Assembly (NCBI GenBank): GCA_025403435.1
Contig: CM046345.1
Coordinates: forward strand, 1,488,001-1,552,000
Direction: 5' to 3'
DNA from: Artocarpus heterophyllus
Taxonomy: Eukaryota > Streptophyta > Magnoliopsida > Rosales > Moraceae
Length of the DNA: 64,000 nucleotides
Shown: positions 46,761 to 58,830 of the stretch, piece by piece
Layout of the letters: every line of letters begins with the position of its first letter
Numbering within the stretch: position 1 is the first letter of the stretch
Program-made: the position numbers and the translations under genes
Notes under the pieces: generated by a model
What the model was told of the DNA's origin: nothing
Database searches by the model: none
What the model saw: only the letters and a program-made list of their open reading frames with translations

Positions 46761-49470
46761 CGAAATTGAGTCTATTGATAGTGCCAAAAAAAAAAAAAAA
46801 CACGCGCCCACAAAATGTTAATTAAGGATAAGCTGCGAAGAAAAGCATGGCTTCAAGTGGTAAATGAAAGATGAAAAAGACATAAAGGTCAAATTTTGTA
46901 ATTCAATCAGAATGAATATCTTTTGAAAGCATCATTTAACTAGAGCTACTAATTAGTAGTCGTCTGATTAATAAATATACGTTTCGTTTCAACAATAGAT
47001 TGATTCTTAAATAAGTTATGTTCTCCTAAAAACAGTAACATGTTTTTTTTTTTTTTAACTTAAAGAGTTTACAGAAAAAGAAAGAAAGCAATGACTTGAC
47101 AATTTCTTTAAAATCTGCTTAATTGCAAATAGGTGATTATTTAATAAAGAAACACTTAATTATATAATATAAATTCTCTCAACTCAGCACTAATACTGTT
47201 TTGGGGAAAAAAAATCATTTTAATCAATCTGATTAACGATAATAATAAATCACAAGTTGCAAGTACTAGCAAGTATTATAATCATATAATAACCCTTGAC
47301 ACAAACTTTGCCTACTATATAATTAATCTATTTTTATATAATTAGCATATGTATATAATAGAATAATACATTAATAGAAACCCTGGATATTTTCTAAGCC
47401 TGTCTCTCAAAACCAGTGCCTTTTATATTAAGCTTCATTAATTCTAAAACTTCTATAATAAAATCCGTGAAGATAATTCAATATGAGACATTGAGATAGG
47501 ACGTGGGCAAGAAGAAGAACATAATTTCGGGAAAAGCAACTGTACAATTTTTTAACCCCTTTTTTATGCTTGATCATGTGCAGCTAGGTTAACTCGTGAC
47601 CTCCAAATTCAAGTTTGTGAACGCGGTTAAAATTGCATCAACTTTTTGTTTTAAATTTTTTGAGAGAAAATATTATAGTAATTTTGATTAGAACCACAAA
47701 ATATAGTTTTAACTGTGTTCTTAACTAGTTATAAATTTTACTTCGTGATAGTGTGCAAAGTGTTTCTTTTATCATGTAGCACATAATAAGGTTTTTTTTT
47801 TAATCATTTATTCTACTTATGTAAAAACAAGTAGATGGGCATGTATTCGCTAGAAGAAAAAATAAATAAATAAAACTCAGCCGTTTGATTTCAAAATTGT
47901 CACCCAAAATTTTTGGTAGTGTAAATGTGAAAAAAAAATTGAGTAAAAAAAAGGAAAAAATTGTACTGTGGCAAATCCGCATGTTCCTTGAAAATATTTT
48001 GAGCAATGAAAAACATAAAAGGGGGAATGTAGATGAAAACACTCTGACAAACATGGTGGCCTATAGCATTAGATATATCATATATATTTGACAACCGTTC
48101 TTTTTTATTTTAATTGAAATGTGACTCTCATTCTTGACTATAAATATCTTCTCCTAATCTTTTATTAACTTAGGATCCTCTTCTTCTCCAAATGTTTAAT
48201 CACTCATCACAATTTATAGCATCCGCCCATGATCCCTTTTTCCCCCTCTATAACCACCGGTCTATTTCTTCCAAATGCTACATGCAAAGGAAAAAAATCT
48301 GGCATGCTCGATTGATAGTACAACACTAATAGATTATTATTTGACTTCTTTGGTAAGTTATTTCATAATAGACACGTGTCTATAGCCCCACAACGACCTG
48401 AACTGTTAGAAGACATAACGTTATATGATGGGTCAACTTGACTTTCATATCAATATCTATAACAAATTTAATATAAAATTTCTCTTCGTAAAACTAACAC
48501 GAAAAATATGAGAATCTCATCGTTTGTATACTTGCTCTTGATGTGCTTCTTAGCCTTAAATTATAAGGTGCAAGGCATATTATTCATGTAAAAACATCAC
48601 GTATATGTGAAGTGCCATATGTTAAACTTACTAGTTATGCTAATTCAAAGTTCATCATTAAAACAATTAGCATTAGGAGCTTTATAAACACTCAAAATAC
48701 AAATTAGATATTGCAAATTGGACGTGATCATATTTTCATCATTCACAATCAATGCCATTCTTTAACTATAAACAGATATTTTTTATTTTTTTTACTTTAT
48801 TTATTTATTTATTCTTATTTGCGAACTATCATGCATAACTCAATTTTCAAACAAATCATAATTAGACCTCATGATTGATAATCCAATCCAAGATTATCAA
48901 TTTCAAACCCTAAAAAGAACCAAATTACTTGTTCTTCTCCCTAATCATTTTTGTAGAACCGTAAGTCATTTTAATTCTGTCTTTTAATTTAAAGGGAGCC
49001 GAAAACGTCTGCATCATGCAACTTGGACAACACTCGTCTTCATTATTAAAAATTTCTTTTGCTCCCATGATTGCAAATACAAAGAACCATATACATTATT
49101 TTTATGAATGTACGTGTTTCTTTTTGTTTTTTTAATTTTCACCGGTGAACAAATTTTTTTTTAAACGCGCCCTCAAATTAATTTTTTAATCATTCAAAGG
49201 TTGATCCTAACACTTTCCATCAAATTACATTTTCACCTTGACGCAAATTTTACATAGAATTTTACTTTAATTGCTAGACTGAAAACCGTTTTGGATCTAT
49301 CTAATATGACAAAAATAACCCTTTTCTTATGTTTGATTTAAAATTTAGGCAGAATATTATGTGCCACTACATGCCATTTAAGTGAAGAGAATATAGGAAT
49401 GCAATTTTTCTCGACCAATAAGAAGTGTTTTTTTGATAGATTAACTTTACCGTCATATCTATTAGTGAAG
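46761..49470. other. AT-rich intergenic DNA
   Basis: About 2.7 kb without a recognisable gene or element. A TATAAATA near 48139, followed by a CT-rich stretch, resembles a plant promoter, but no open frame follows. Confidence 0.45.
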
Positions 49471-49478
49471 GTTAAGGG

Positions 49479-50329
49479 TAGAGGTGAACAACGGACGGTT
49501 TGACCCTTTTTGGGGGGGTGTGGTGTTGTTTTTTTGGATGACAGGTTGACAATTAACCAACCCACAAACCGCCCACCACATGACGGGTGGTTTCGGTTTG
49601 GTTTTAGGTGGTTACGGGTGGGTGCGAGAGGGTTGAGGCGGTTTAGACCTATGTTGTTGCATAATATAATTTTTTAGACCTTTTTTAAAAAAAGTGAAGA
49701 AAGTTTGTAGAAAATATAAGATGATAATACATAAAGCATTCCCAATAACAAGCAAGTTTGATGCCTAAAGACAGTGACCATATTCAAAAGTACAAATTAA
49801 GAAACATAATCATTCACTGCAACAAGAAACATCAACTACAGATGAAGTGATGAACAAAGTCAAGAGTCCATAAAGATTAAAGCCTATTCACTAGTTCGAA
49901 AATAATAGAATGCTACAAATGAAATGATGAACAAAATTAAGTGTTCTTTTTCTTTTTAGGGCATTTCTCTACTAATTTACTTGATTTGAATTTTGATCAC
50001 TTCATAAAATAATCGGAGAATTTCTAGCTTCCAATATGTCAAGAGGCAGCCGAGCACGTATTTGGAGTGTTGGATTGTTCAATCATCTCTAAAATAAGAA
50101 CAAAATCAAATAAATGATAAGTTTTTTTTTAAATATATAGGCGGACGGGTTCGGGTTAAACCAGCCCTCAAAAACTTAAAACCAAACCCGCCCGCCTGAA
50201 TATATTGGTGGGCGGGTTCAACCTGCTCGCCAGTGGATTGCTAACGTAAACCTGTTTTTTTCGAGATTGACGGACGTGGACGCAGGCGAGGGAAGTTGAC
50301 AGGTACGGAGCAATTTTTGTACAGCCCTA
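49479..50329. mobile_element. hAT-like non-autonomous element (851 bp)
   Basis: The left end reads TAGAGGTGAACAACGG and the right end, read in reverse, TAGGGCTGTACAAAAA, in the manner of Ac-type ends (TAGGGATGAAA). The flanks GTTAAGGG (49471-49478) and GTTAAAGG (50330-50337) are an 8-bp duplication with one mismatch. GC-rich sub-terminal repeats (GGCGGGT, CCGCCC and GGTGGTTTCGG forms) lie near both ends. No transposase. Confidence 0.72.
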
Positions 50330-50337
50330 GTTAAAGG

Positions 50338-52200
50338 TCATTTTGGTGAATAGATTTGAGTTGTGTTGATTTGGATTATTTTGATGTGTGATTTTCAATT
50401 GGTGATTTGAATTGTTATATGAATTGACGTTTGAATGTATATTTAAAATATTAATCTGAATAGGAAATAAAATCAAAATTTGTGTTTGAATAGATAGTGA
50501 AATTTTTTTTGATTTATTAGCAACTCTAACAAAATATTAATTTTAATGATCCTAAAAAATATGGATTTGATTTATTCATCTCTTTATTATGAACGCAATG
50601 AAAAAAGAATCGTTTCAATTAGATATGAAATAAAGAAGTTATGATTTTTTTTTGTTCAAATATAAAAAAAAAAAATTTAACTATTACTGTAACAAACATA
50701 TCCAAGTCTAAAGATTTTAAGAATAAAGTAAAACTTTAAAAACTTTAATTTAAATGATTTATTTAATTTAAATTTTAAAAGAAACAACCAAACATACAAA
50801 AAATTTAAATATAAAAAGTCGTTCCAATTCGTAAAACAAACAAACCCTAAATATTTACAAGGCACAACATAAAACTATTTTTAATCAAAAGTCTTAGCTG
50901 TTAAAAAATCAATCTAAGAATTAAAACAGAAATTCACATAAAAAAAATCTCAACTTCGAGAGCAGGACTGATGGAATAATGATTTTGGTACGAACTGGTG
51001 TTCAATTTTCTCACAAACCAAACGCCCCCTGCACCATCCAGGAAATTGCACGTGACCTAATGTGAATGAACCAACGTGTCAAATCCTGAACCTAAGTTTT
51101 ACCATCTGAAAGGACATTTTTACCGAGACCGTTAAATTTCCCCCTTTTTCACTTTTCCATCTTTAGTTACAAACTCCAACGCAATAGTCAAAAAAAAAAT
51201 TCAAAAAAAAAGAAAAAAGAAAATCAGAGACAGACATAGAAAAAAGTCAGTTTTCTTTTCTTTTTTTTCTCTCTTTTTCTTTTTTTTTTTTTTTTTTATG
51301 TCACACATTCACAAGCAGCCCACAGAGCCGTAAGGATTCTCTTTGTATCCGTGCACTTTTGTCATACGTGTAGGCATCACCATGTACCTTTCGATCTGTG
51401 AAGAAAGAGAGCGCACACCTATACATACACCAATATATATATGCATATATAGGTCATGTGTACATAGGTGTAATGTATACATGAAATGTGCACACGTAGC
51501 GGCATCACTCACATGGGTGGGGTTTAGGAGTGTAGGGCCCACGTACAATCTGGCAATAGATAAATTAAAAGGGACCCACAAAGCAGCACTGTCAGCAGCA
51601 ACTGCATGTGACATCGTGCCTTGTGGACCCCAGACTGCTTTTTTTTCTCCCCTCACCTCCATGAATGGCAAAGGTCAAAGACGAAGACCCATGGGCCCTC
51701 TAATAATGCAAAACCAAAAAAAAAAAAAAAAAAGGAAAAGTTTGAAGCTTGTGTTGAGTGGGGAGGAGAATTTTTCTTAAAATCACAAAGCAAAAGAAGA
51801 AGAGGGAAATAGACCCGATAAGAAATTGGAAAAATACCCCGCTTTTTTTTTTTGACCTTTCTTTCCTTTCTCATTTTCTTCTTCCTATTCTAAAATCTTC
51901 CTTTCTGTTTGGTAATAATCTAGAAAGGTCCATTACCTTGTATGATAATAACAACAATAATTAAAAAAAACACTACAAATAGCAGTAAACACATGTAATT
52001 ATAGAAAATCCCAAATTTGGCACTTCTTTCCTTTGCTTGTTTAGCTTCCCTTCTTTTCCAAAACTCCCTTCAATGCCTTTCAAACAAACCCTTTAAGGGG
52101 CTATATGAATCTTCCTTGTAGTCACAAACCTGCCCTTTTTTCTTTTTTACCACAAACTTCTCTTCTTCTTCAATACAAATATTTTTGGATCACATTTTAC
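50338..52200. other. Intergenic DNA with a promoter-like patch
   Basis: AT-rich to 51300. The part from 51300 to 51700 is richer in G and C, with a TATA-like run (51431-51451) and three TCP-type boxes at 51536-51630. A 120-codon minus frame (51309-51671) resembles nothing known, and the plus strand is equally open there, so no gene is called. Confidence 0.45.
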
Positions 52201-52229
52201 AACCTAAAAAACATATAAAAGACTAAAAA

Positions 52230-52938
52230 CAGACTACGCTAGATTTGGGCTTTTTTTTGGTTCTCTCTGTTTCATTCGGGGGAAACAATTTTGGGAAAAG
52301 GGTAGGGGTTGATTTGAGAATTACATGGTGACAGGAGTCACAAACTAGACAAAATTTTTTAGTAGTGTAAATTCTTTTCTGTCTTTTTTTTTTTTTTCTC
52401 TTTTCTTTTTTCTTAACCTGTGGTTCAACTTCAAAAGCAACAGAAGAAATTGGGAGATGATGATGAAAATAGTACAACAATTAACAATAAAAAACAACAA
52501 AGAAAAAGGAAATGGCTTTGGCTGACCCCACTTTCCTTTTTACTTCCTTTCTTAACGTATTGAATTTGTATGGTAGTAAGTAGTATGGTATTTATGATGA
52601 TGATGGTGGTGGTGGTGGTGGTGGCGGTCATGATGGACCGTCGCTCTAGGTGATTCTCTACAAATTTTGTTTTGTTTTGGTTATTATTCTTACCATTCTT
52701 CCTGCAAGTATGGAAAAACAAAACAAATCACAAATCAGAACAAAAGGTCAATCTTTACTATTATTATTATTGTCAAGGTAATCCCTATTTACAACACTGT
52801 CAAAACAACATAGGATTCATTTTTTTTTTTCAACTTTTTATTATCATGGACGTATTACTCCAACAGAGATTCTCAGAGAAAGAGAAGCCAAGATAAATAA
52901 TAAAATTTATTAAGTGTTTTACCTTAATAGCTAGGGAG
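52230..52938 (-). other. Probable 3' UTR and tail of the CCCH gene
   Basis: No coding sequence. It contains GGTGGTGGTGGC and polypyrimidine runs. The polyadenylation site is not identifiable. Confidence 0.4.
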
Positions 52939-55900
52939 CTAAATTCCAACCGGACACTTGGGACCACCGGCGGTGCCGGCATACATGCCTATGGCTCCAT
53001 GGCTAGAAGAAAACCTGAATATGAGGAGGAAAAAAAAAAAAAAAACCCAACTTTGTTGTTATTATTATTATGAGATAGTGACATATCTGCCTGCCAAAAT
53101 CTGCAGCTAAAGATTTTGATAATGGGTATCCAAAGCAAAGGGCAAAAATAAAGAATAAGAAAATAAAAATAAAATAACCTTGGTATTTGGCAATTGAAGG
53201 ACTTGAAAGATCCCATGTCCAATGTGGTGGAAGCAGATGATGGAAGTAGTGAAGTGGACAAGTTCATGCTAGAGGAAGTAGTAATAGTAGTTGTTGTAGC
53301 AGCTAACGAAGGATCTGAGTCAATATTGTTGGCTTCATTTGGCACCACATAACCAGAGAAAGCACCCATGTGATGGTAATCTCCTCCTGCTTTGGTTGGA
53401 GATGCAAAAGGACTATCTGGGAGATTGTGCTCCAAACTGCACTCAATTATGAAATTAAAAAAAAAAAAAAAAAAACCCAATTTGGAATCAAACCCAACAA
53501 AAAAAGTTTGCATCTTTAATTTCCCTTTTTTTACTAATGTGATGATCATGACAATGCAAGAATGTTGATTACCTTTCCAGCAAATCACCAACTTTATCAT
53601 GAGGGCTCTCCTTGTCAATGCCATTTTCATCATTGTTCGCGGCTGCAGCCACCGAGTCTTTAGCTGCAGCCGCCTGCTGATCTGCAGGATTAAGGGTTGG
53701 CGTGGAGCAGTTCTCTGCACCAACCCGGTTGAACTTTTGTTAAGCTCATGGATTAGGTTTAGTCTTTATTGTTAAGCTCATTGATTAGGTTTAGTCTTTA
53801 AACAAAGCGAAGAAAGGTGAAAAAGATGGTGACAAGTTTAATTTACCAAGTTGGATTTCTGAGCTGTTCTGGATTGAAGACAGCACAAGGTTTTGAGTGA
53901 ACAAGTTGTGAGACTGAGTTGGGGATTGAATAGGACTGCCCACAGACAGCGCCCGAGGGTGGTGGTGCTTCTTCACATCGAGAAGCTGAAGGCCCATTAG
54001 CCTTCGGCTTTGAAGCTCAAGCGCTTGTTGCAATTCAGCTTGCTCCTCCAACTTCCTTCTCCACAACATGTCTTGAGAGTTGTAAAACATCCTTGCTCCT
54101 AAAAATTAAAACAAACCAAACCAATAAGTATGAAAGCAGTGTAAGAAAACAAATTAAAGACACCAACTTTTTTTCAAAACAAAAACTGGGGTTTTGCCTT
54201 ACCAAGTTGGAGATCAAAAGGGTCTCTAGAATCCAGGCCATTAGGCGTTCCACAGGGAGAGAAATCTCCTCTTTCCACTTGTGGCTGCTGTTGCTTCCTG
54301 GAAAAGTTACGAAAAACAAAAAACAGATTCCGTTAGGTTTGACACAAGGAAGAAATGCACAGAGGTAATGATATTTGTATTTAAGTTAAGCAGAAAAAAT
54401 AAGAAATAAAAATTGTGGAACAAGAAAAAGGAAAGAGAGTGTGCCTGTACTTGTCCTGGACTTTGCCCTTCTCCTTGTAAGGCTTAACAAGGACCCTAGC
54501 ATCACACACAAAATGAGGGTTCCCTTTGGCCAAGATAAGCTTCACAGTCTCTGGGTAAACAAAAGTGACAAAACCAAACATTCTCTTTTGCTGGTATGGG
54601 ATTCTCACATCTTGAACTGGTCCATAAATGCTTCAAATTCAAGCACCCAAAAAAAAAAAAAAAGTCAGCAACAAACAACAGTATTTAGTATTTACCCACT
54701 TAGTCAAAATTTATTTTAAAAAAAAACCTGAAGTAGTTGGAGACATCTTCTTCTCTGAAAGTACTATCAGCAGGGAAAGTCAAGTAGATCTGCCTTGAAG
54801 CAGGATTTACACCATTCATAGCAAATTCATTCCTCTCCAAACGACTTCTCCCAAACTTATGCAAATCCTCGCTACCCATCATCAAAGCCGCTGCGGCCCT
54901 ATATAATTTAAAAAAAAAAAAAAACCCACAACTAAGTCCAAACCAAACGAAAAACTATATAAAGTTTCAAACTTTATACTTAAATACATAAAGATTTATA
55001 CATATATATATCTAACCAACCCACCTCTGGGATTCATTCTGTTGCTGCTGAAGAAGCAAGTTCATGCACTTTGGTGAGTAAGGAAAGGAACCAGCAGAAG
55101 CAGCCATGAGCTGCTGCTGAGCAGTAGCAGCAGAAACAAGTCTTTGCTGATGAGAAGCAGCAGAAGAAGACTTGGATCTGAGAAGCTCATGATGGCACTG
55201 CTCCATCATACTATTCTCAATCTTGTTTGGGGACCCCACTGCCATCTCAGCCGTCTGATCACCACCATGCAAGAATCTACAGCCAGTTCCATTCTTGCAG
55301 AACCCTCTTGCAAAGTAAAGACAAGGCTTCCATCCAAGTCCAAAGCCTGGTGAGTTTGGATCCTCTGAGGCCAAACACATATCACTCACCGAGCAGCTTC
55401 TTCTGTGAACGACTGATGAGGAAGGCCAATAAGAGGGAAAAGCGTCGTTTGTGGGACTTGAAGAAGAAGATAGGTGATGGTGATATTGAGCTGTTGGTGA
55501 TGAGCCTTCGTTGAGGAAAGAAAGCTGGTCTTGGAGCTGAAAATCTTTTATTATATCATTTCCTGATAACCCGTTTTGGTAAAAGGGCAAAGAAGAGGAG
55601 TTCATAGAAATAGAAGATGATGATGAAGAAGAAGAAGAAAGTGAAGACGGTATAGAGATATTGTTTGGTGGGCTAATATTATTCAATTCTTCCGGTGTTT
55701 GAATGTCAGAGAAAGAAGCAGCTGAAGAGGGGTTTGGGATAGTGAGAGAAAGAGAGAGACGAGAAGAGGAAGAGGAAGAGTTTTGGCGAGAAATGGTTAT
55801 GGGGTTGCTTGAGAGATAAGGAACTGAAGGAGAGGACGGGGCCGATGAAGAAGAAGTTGGAGGGTTTATTGAGGAATTGGGCAAACCCAAGTCTTTTCTT

Positions 55901-56070
55901 GCCTTGAGGATGACTGAGTGGACAAGAGCTTCAGGGCCAAATGCTAATCTAATCATCTCTTTCTCACCATGGTCTTGGATTAGAAGAAGGCCCATGATTT
56001 TGGAGGCGTTTTCAGGGTCAAAGCTTTGGATTCTTGAGAAGACAATTCTAGTTGCTTCATATGAATCCAT
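52939..56070 (-). CDS. CCCH zinc-finger and RRM protein, eight exons, 739 residues
   Basis: Exons on the minus strand: 55025-56070, 54728-54898, 54451-54630, 54203-54297, 53847-54098, 53573-53714, 53179-53436, 52939-53014; total 2220 nt, all GT-AG, phases close. It is likely an RNA-binding regulator. The N-terminus ([28 protein letters not shown]) is the conserved start of the plant C3H22/46/53/55 family. One CX7CX5CX3H finger has ligands Cys250, Cys258, Cys264 and His268. An RRM lies at about 384-465 ([21 protein letters not shown]), followed by KPYKEKGK. A Gln/Glu-rich helix ([21 protein letters not shown]) and Ser/Asn-rich disorder follow, then [10 protein letters not shown] near the end. 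Start chosen at 56070 by family similarity, although the frame is open 39 codons upstream. The closest named type is 'zinc finger CCCH domain-containing protein 53-like'; the exact orthologue is not assigned. Confidence 0.93.
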
Positions 56071-56476
56071 GGCTGAAGAAAGAAAGAAGGTGGGTTTTTG
56101 CCTTTTGATAAGTGTGTAAAAACCAACTTTTAAAACAGCTTCTTTTTTTTTCGTTGGTCTTAGTTTAGTGAAAGAAAGAGAGAGCAAAAAAGGGTTGGTT
56201 TGTGTTCTTGCTTTTTGCTCCAGTGGTATTTTTTACACTCTATCACAAGAAGAAGTTAAATTTTCTTTCTCAACCACACACAAGAAACTTTTACCTACCA
56301 ACAACTTGTGATGAGTGGAGAGACAGAAGGAGGAGGAGGAGGAGGGAGAGGAAGAAGAGGAGTGTCTTTCTCTTTCCCTTATTCCTGCAAAACCCAAGGA
56401 AAAAAAAAAAAGTAAAGGGAAATGAAAAGGAAAGAAAAGAAAAGAAGAGAAAGAAAAGAAAAGGAAAAGAAAGTTG

Positions 56477-56507
<31 letters not shown>

Positions 56508-58830
56508 CGTGTTTTTCAAAAAAGTAGTGGTATTCTCGTGTGGTTGATTAAAAGGAGAGACCAGAAGCGAATACTATATACTACTAATACAATACTTGTT
56601 ACAAAGAGTTTCCCTTGGTTATAAGGAATCAAAAACAAAGACAAAAACACCAGAAAAACAAACCAACATGGTGGTGGTTGAAATTCTCGCTGAGTAAAAG
56701 AAGAAGAAAGTCATCATCATAACAGAAAGAAAGAAATTGAGATCACAGATACAAAACCTATCAAACTCCTCATTTTCATCTCTCTCTCTAGCTCTCTTTC
56801 TCTTTTGTTTGCCAGATCAAAAACTTGTGTTCAGAAAAAACCCAGAACTTTGCAACCAAAAAAAGGGCACTGCTTACCCATGAAAGATCAAAGTCTTTTG
56901 GTCTCTCTCTCCTCTCTTTCTCTCTCTACTTCTTATAAGCTCAAACTTTAAACGCTATAGTTGCAGTCAGTCAATCCCCCACCCCCTCCCCCCAAGGTTC
57001 TATTATTACTACAAAAGCTAAACCACCGCCTTATATCTTTCTTTCTATCAGCAGAAGCACAAATATCAGAAGCTGAGTGTGCTGAGAAGAACCATAAAAA
57101 TGCTTTCTTTCTTTCTTTATTTCTTTTTTCTTTTTTCTTTCGTTCTTTATTTATTAACCGCGCTCTCCGCTGCTGAGTGGTTTTTTGGATTCAGAGCAAA
57201 AGTGGGCAGTGAAGAAGCCAAGAAAAGCTTTAGCTAATGGCGCCTATCTAGCTCCACTCTCTCTCTCTCTCTCTCTCATTAGATTTTCTGCTCTCTCTCC
57301 ACATTTATTACTGACTGTTCTGTCCTTTAAATTTTTACGTTGTAGAGCTCTTGTCTTGTCTAGTAACAAAAAAATAAGCTAAAGTATAATAGTTTGTTTG
57401 GTGTGTAAATTTAAAGGTACGTATTTTTTTTTTGGTTTAAATAATGGTTTAAATTATTTTATTATAGTATTTTTTTTATAAAAATTTAAATCTTTATTTA
57501 AAGATTTAAACTAAATAGACTCTAAGATGATGATGTGGTTAGAATTTTATAGTTTAAATTATAAGTTTTAAACTATAAAGTTTAAATAGTAGTTTTAAAT
57601 TGACGTTTAGAATGTAAAAGTTTAAAACGAGAATAAAATATCACATCAAGTTTAAAACAAAAATTGATGTTTAAAAAACTGTGGTTTATGAAAGAAAAAT
57701 AAGAATGAGAATGGTTTTTATGGTAGATAATGGTTCAAACCGTGTAAACTTAAGAGGGCAAAGTTAGATTTTGAAAGTTTAGGTCATTTTAAAAACTAGC
57801 TCCATAGTTTAAAATGGCTTTAATTATTACTCAATAATGTTAGTTTAAACTACCTTTATGGTTTGAACTGTCTTAAGCGGTTTTAAACTTACATACTAAA
57901 TGGTCTATAAAGCTCTCATATATTATAGTTTTCAATTTAAAAGTTTCATTTGTAACCATGTTTCCCAAAATACCCTATTAATTATCAAGAGTTCATTTGA
58001 GAAACATATTAAAAAAAGTTTCAACTGCTTCAATATAAAGTTTTTACATGCTACAGTGAAAGCAAAAGTTTGTTATAGTGTTCAAGTTCTAACTTCAAAT
58101 GCCAATATGTTTCTCAAACGAACTCTAATAGGTCGCTTAAAAAAAGAGTTTGAATTAGAAGTTTAAACTAAAAACACTGCAGCATTGACATAAAATATGG
58201 TAAAAATAGTAATTAAAACCTCAAACTGAGGCCACCAAATTGCCCATAAAGTGTTAATATCATTTCACTACCTTCTATTTTGAGGAAACTTTAAATTAGT
58301 ACTTTATTGTTTGCCTTTGATTTCCATTGGTATATTTTTTAAAATGAGTTAAAGTTCTATTTTTTTACAAAAAAATAAAGGAAATTAAAATAAAAAAATC
58401 ATGGTTGATATAGTCTAATGATAAAACGACACCCAATTTTACCTAAATGCAAAGAGTTGAAATTTCCCTCACCCCTAAGTTAAAAAAAAAATTCAAACAA
58501 AATCAATAAAAGAGTAAAATTGACATTTTTAATCTTAACAAAATAAGTTATGGTATCAAATGATATTTTCAAAAACAATAAGGTACCTTTTTTGTATTTG
58601 TTAAACAACAGGGTATCAATTTGATGTTTCATCTTAATGTGGGTACCAAAACACTAGTAATCTACAAATAAATAGGATCCTAAATTTAAAATTTTGTTGT
58701 AATTATAGTCCTATAGCTAGCGGTTATCAGTTAATGGATGGAAAATTACCCAAGATTCATACACAAATATATTCCAAATTTTTTATTAATAAGCAAGTTA
58801 AGACATTGTAGAATTTTTAAAATTTAGACA
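56071..58830. promoter_or_regulatory. Upstream region and leader of the CCCH gene, then repeat-rich DNA
   Basis: Directly upstream (56320-56515) the mRNA-sense strand is a long CT-rich leader, including a (GA/TC)n run at 56480-56507. More CT runs occur at 56770-56940 and 57260-57300, common near plant core promoters. From about 57400 it is AT-rich with MITE-like pieces (57930-58170) and no gene. Confidence 0.5.

Noticed and set aside
51309..51671. 120-codon minus-strand open frame
   Set aside because: The plus strand is equally open, no family resemblance, and simple repeats contribute; probably chance in a GC-richer patch.
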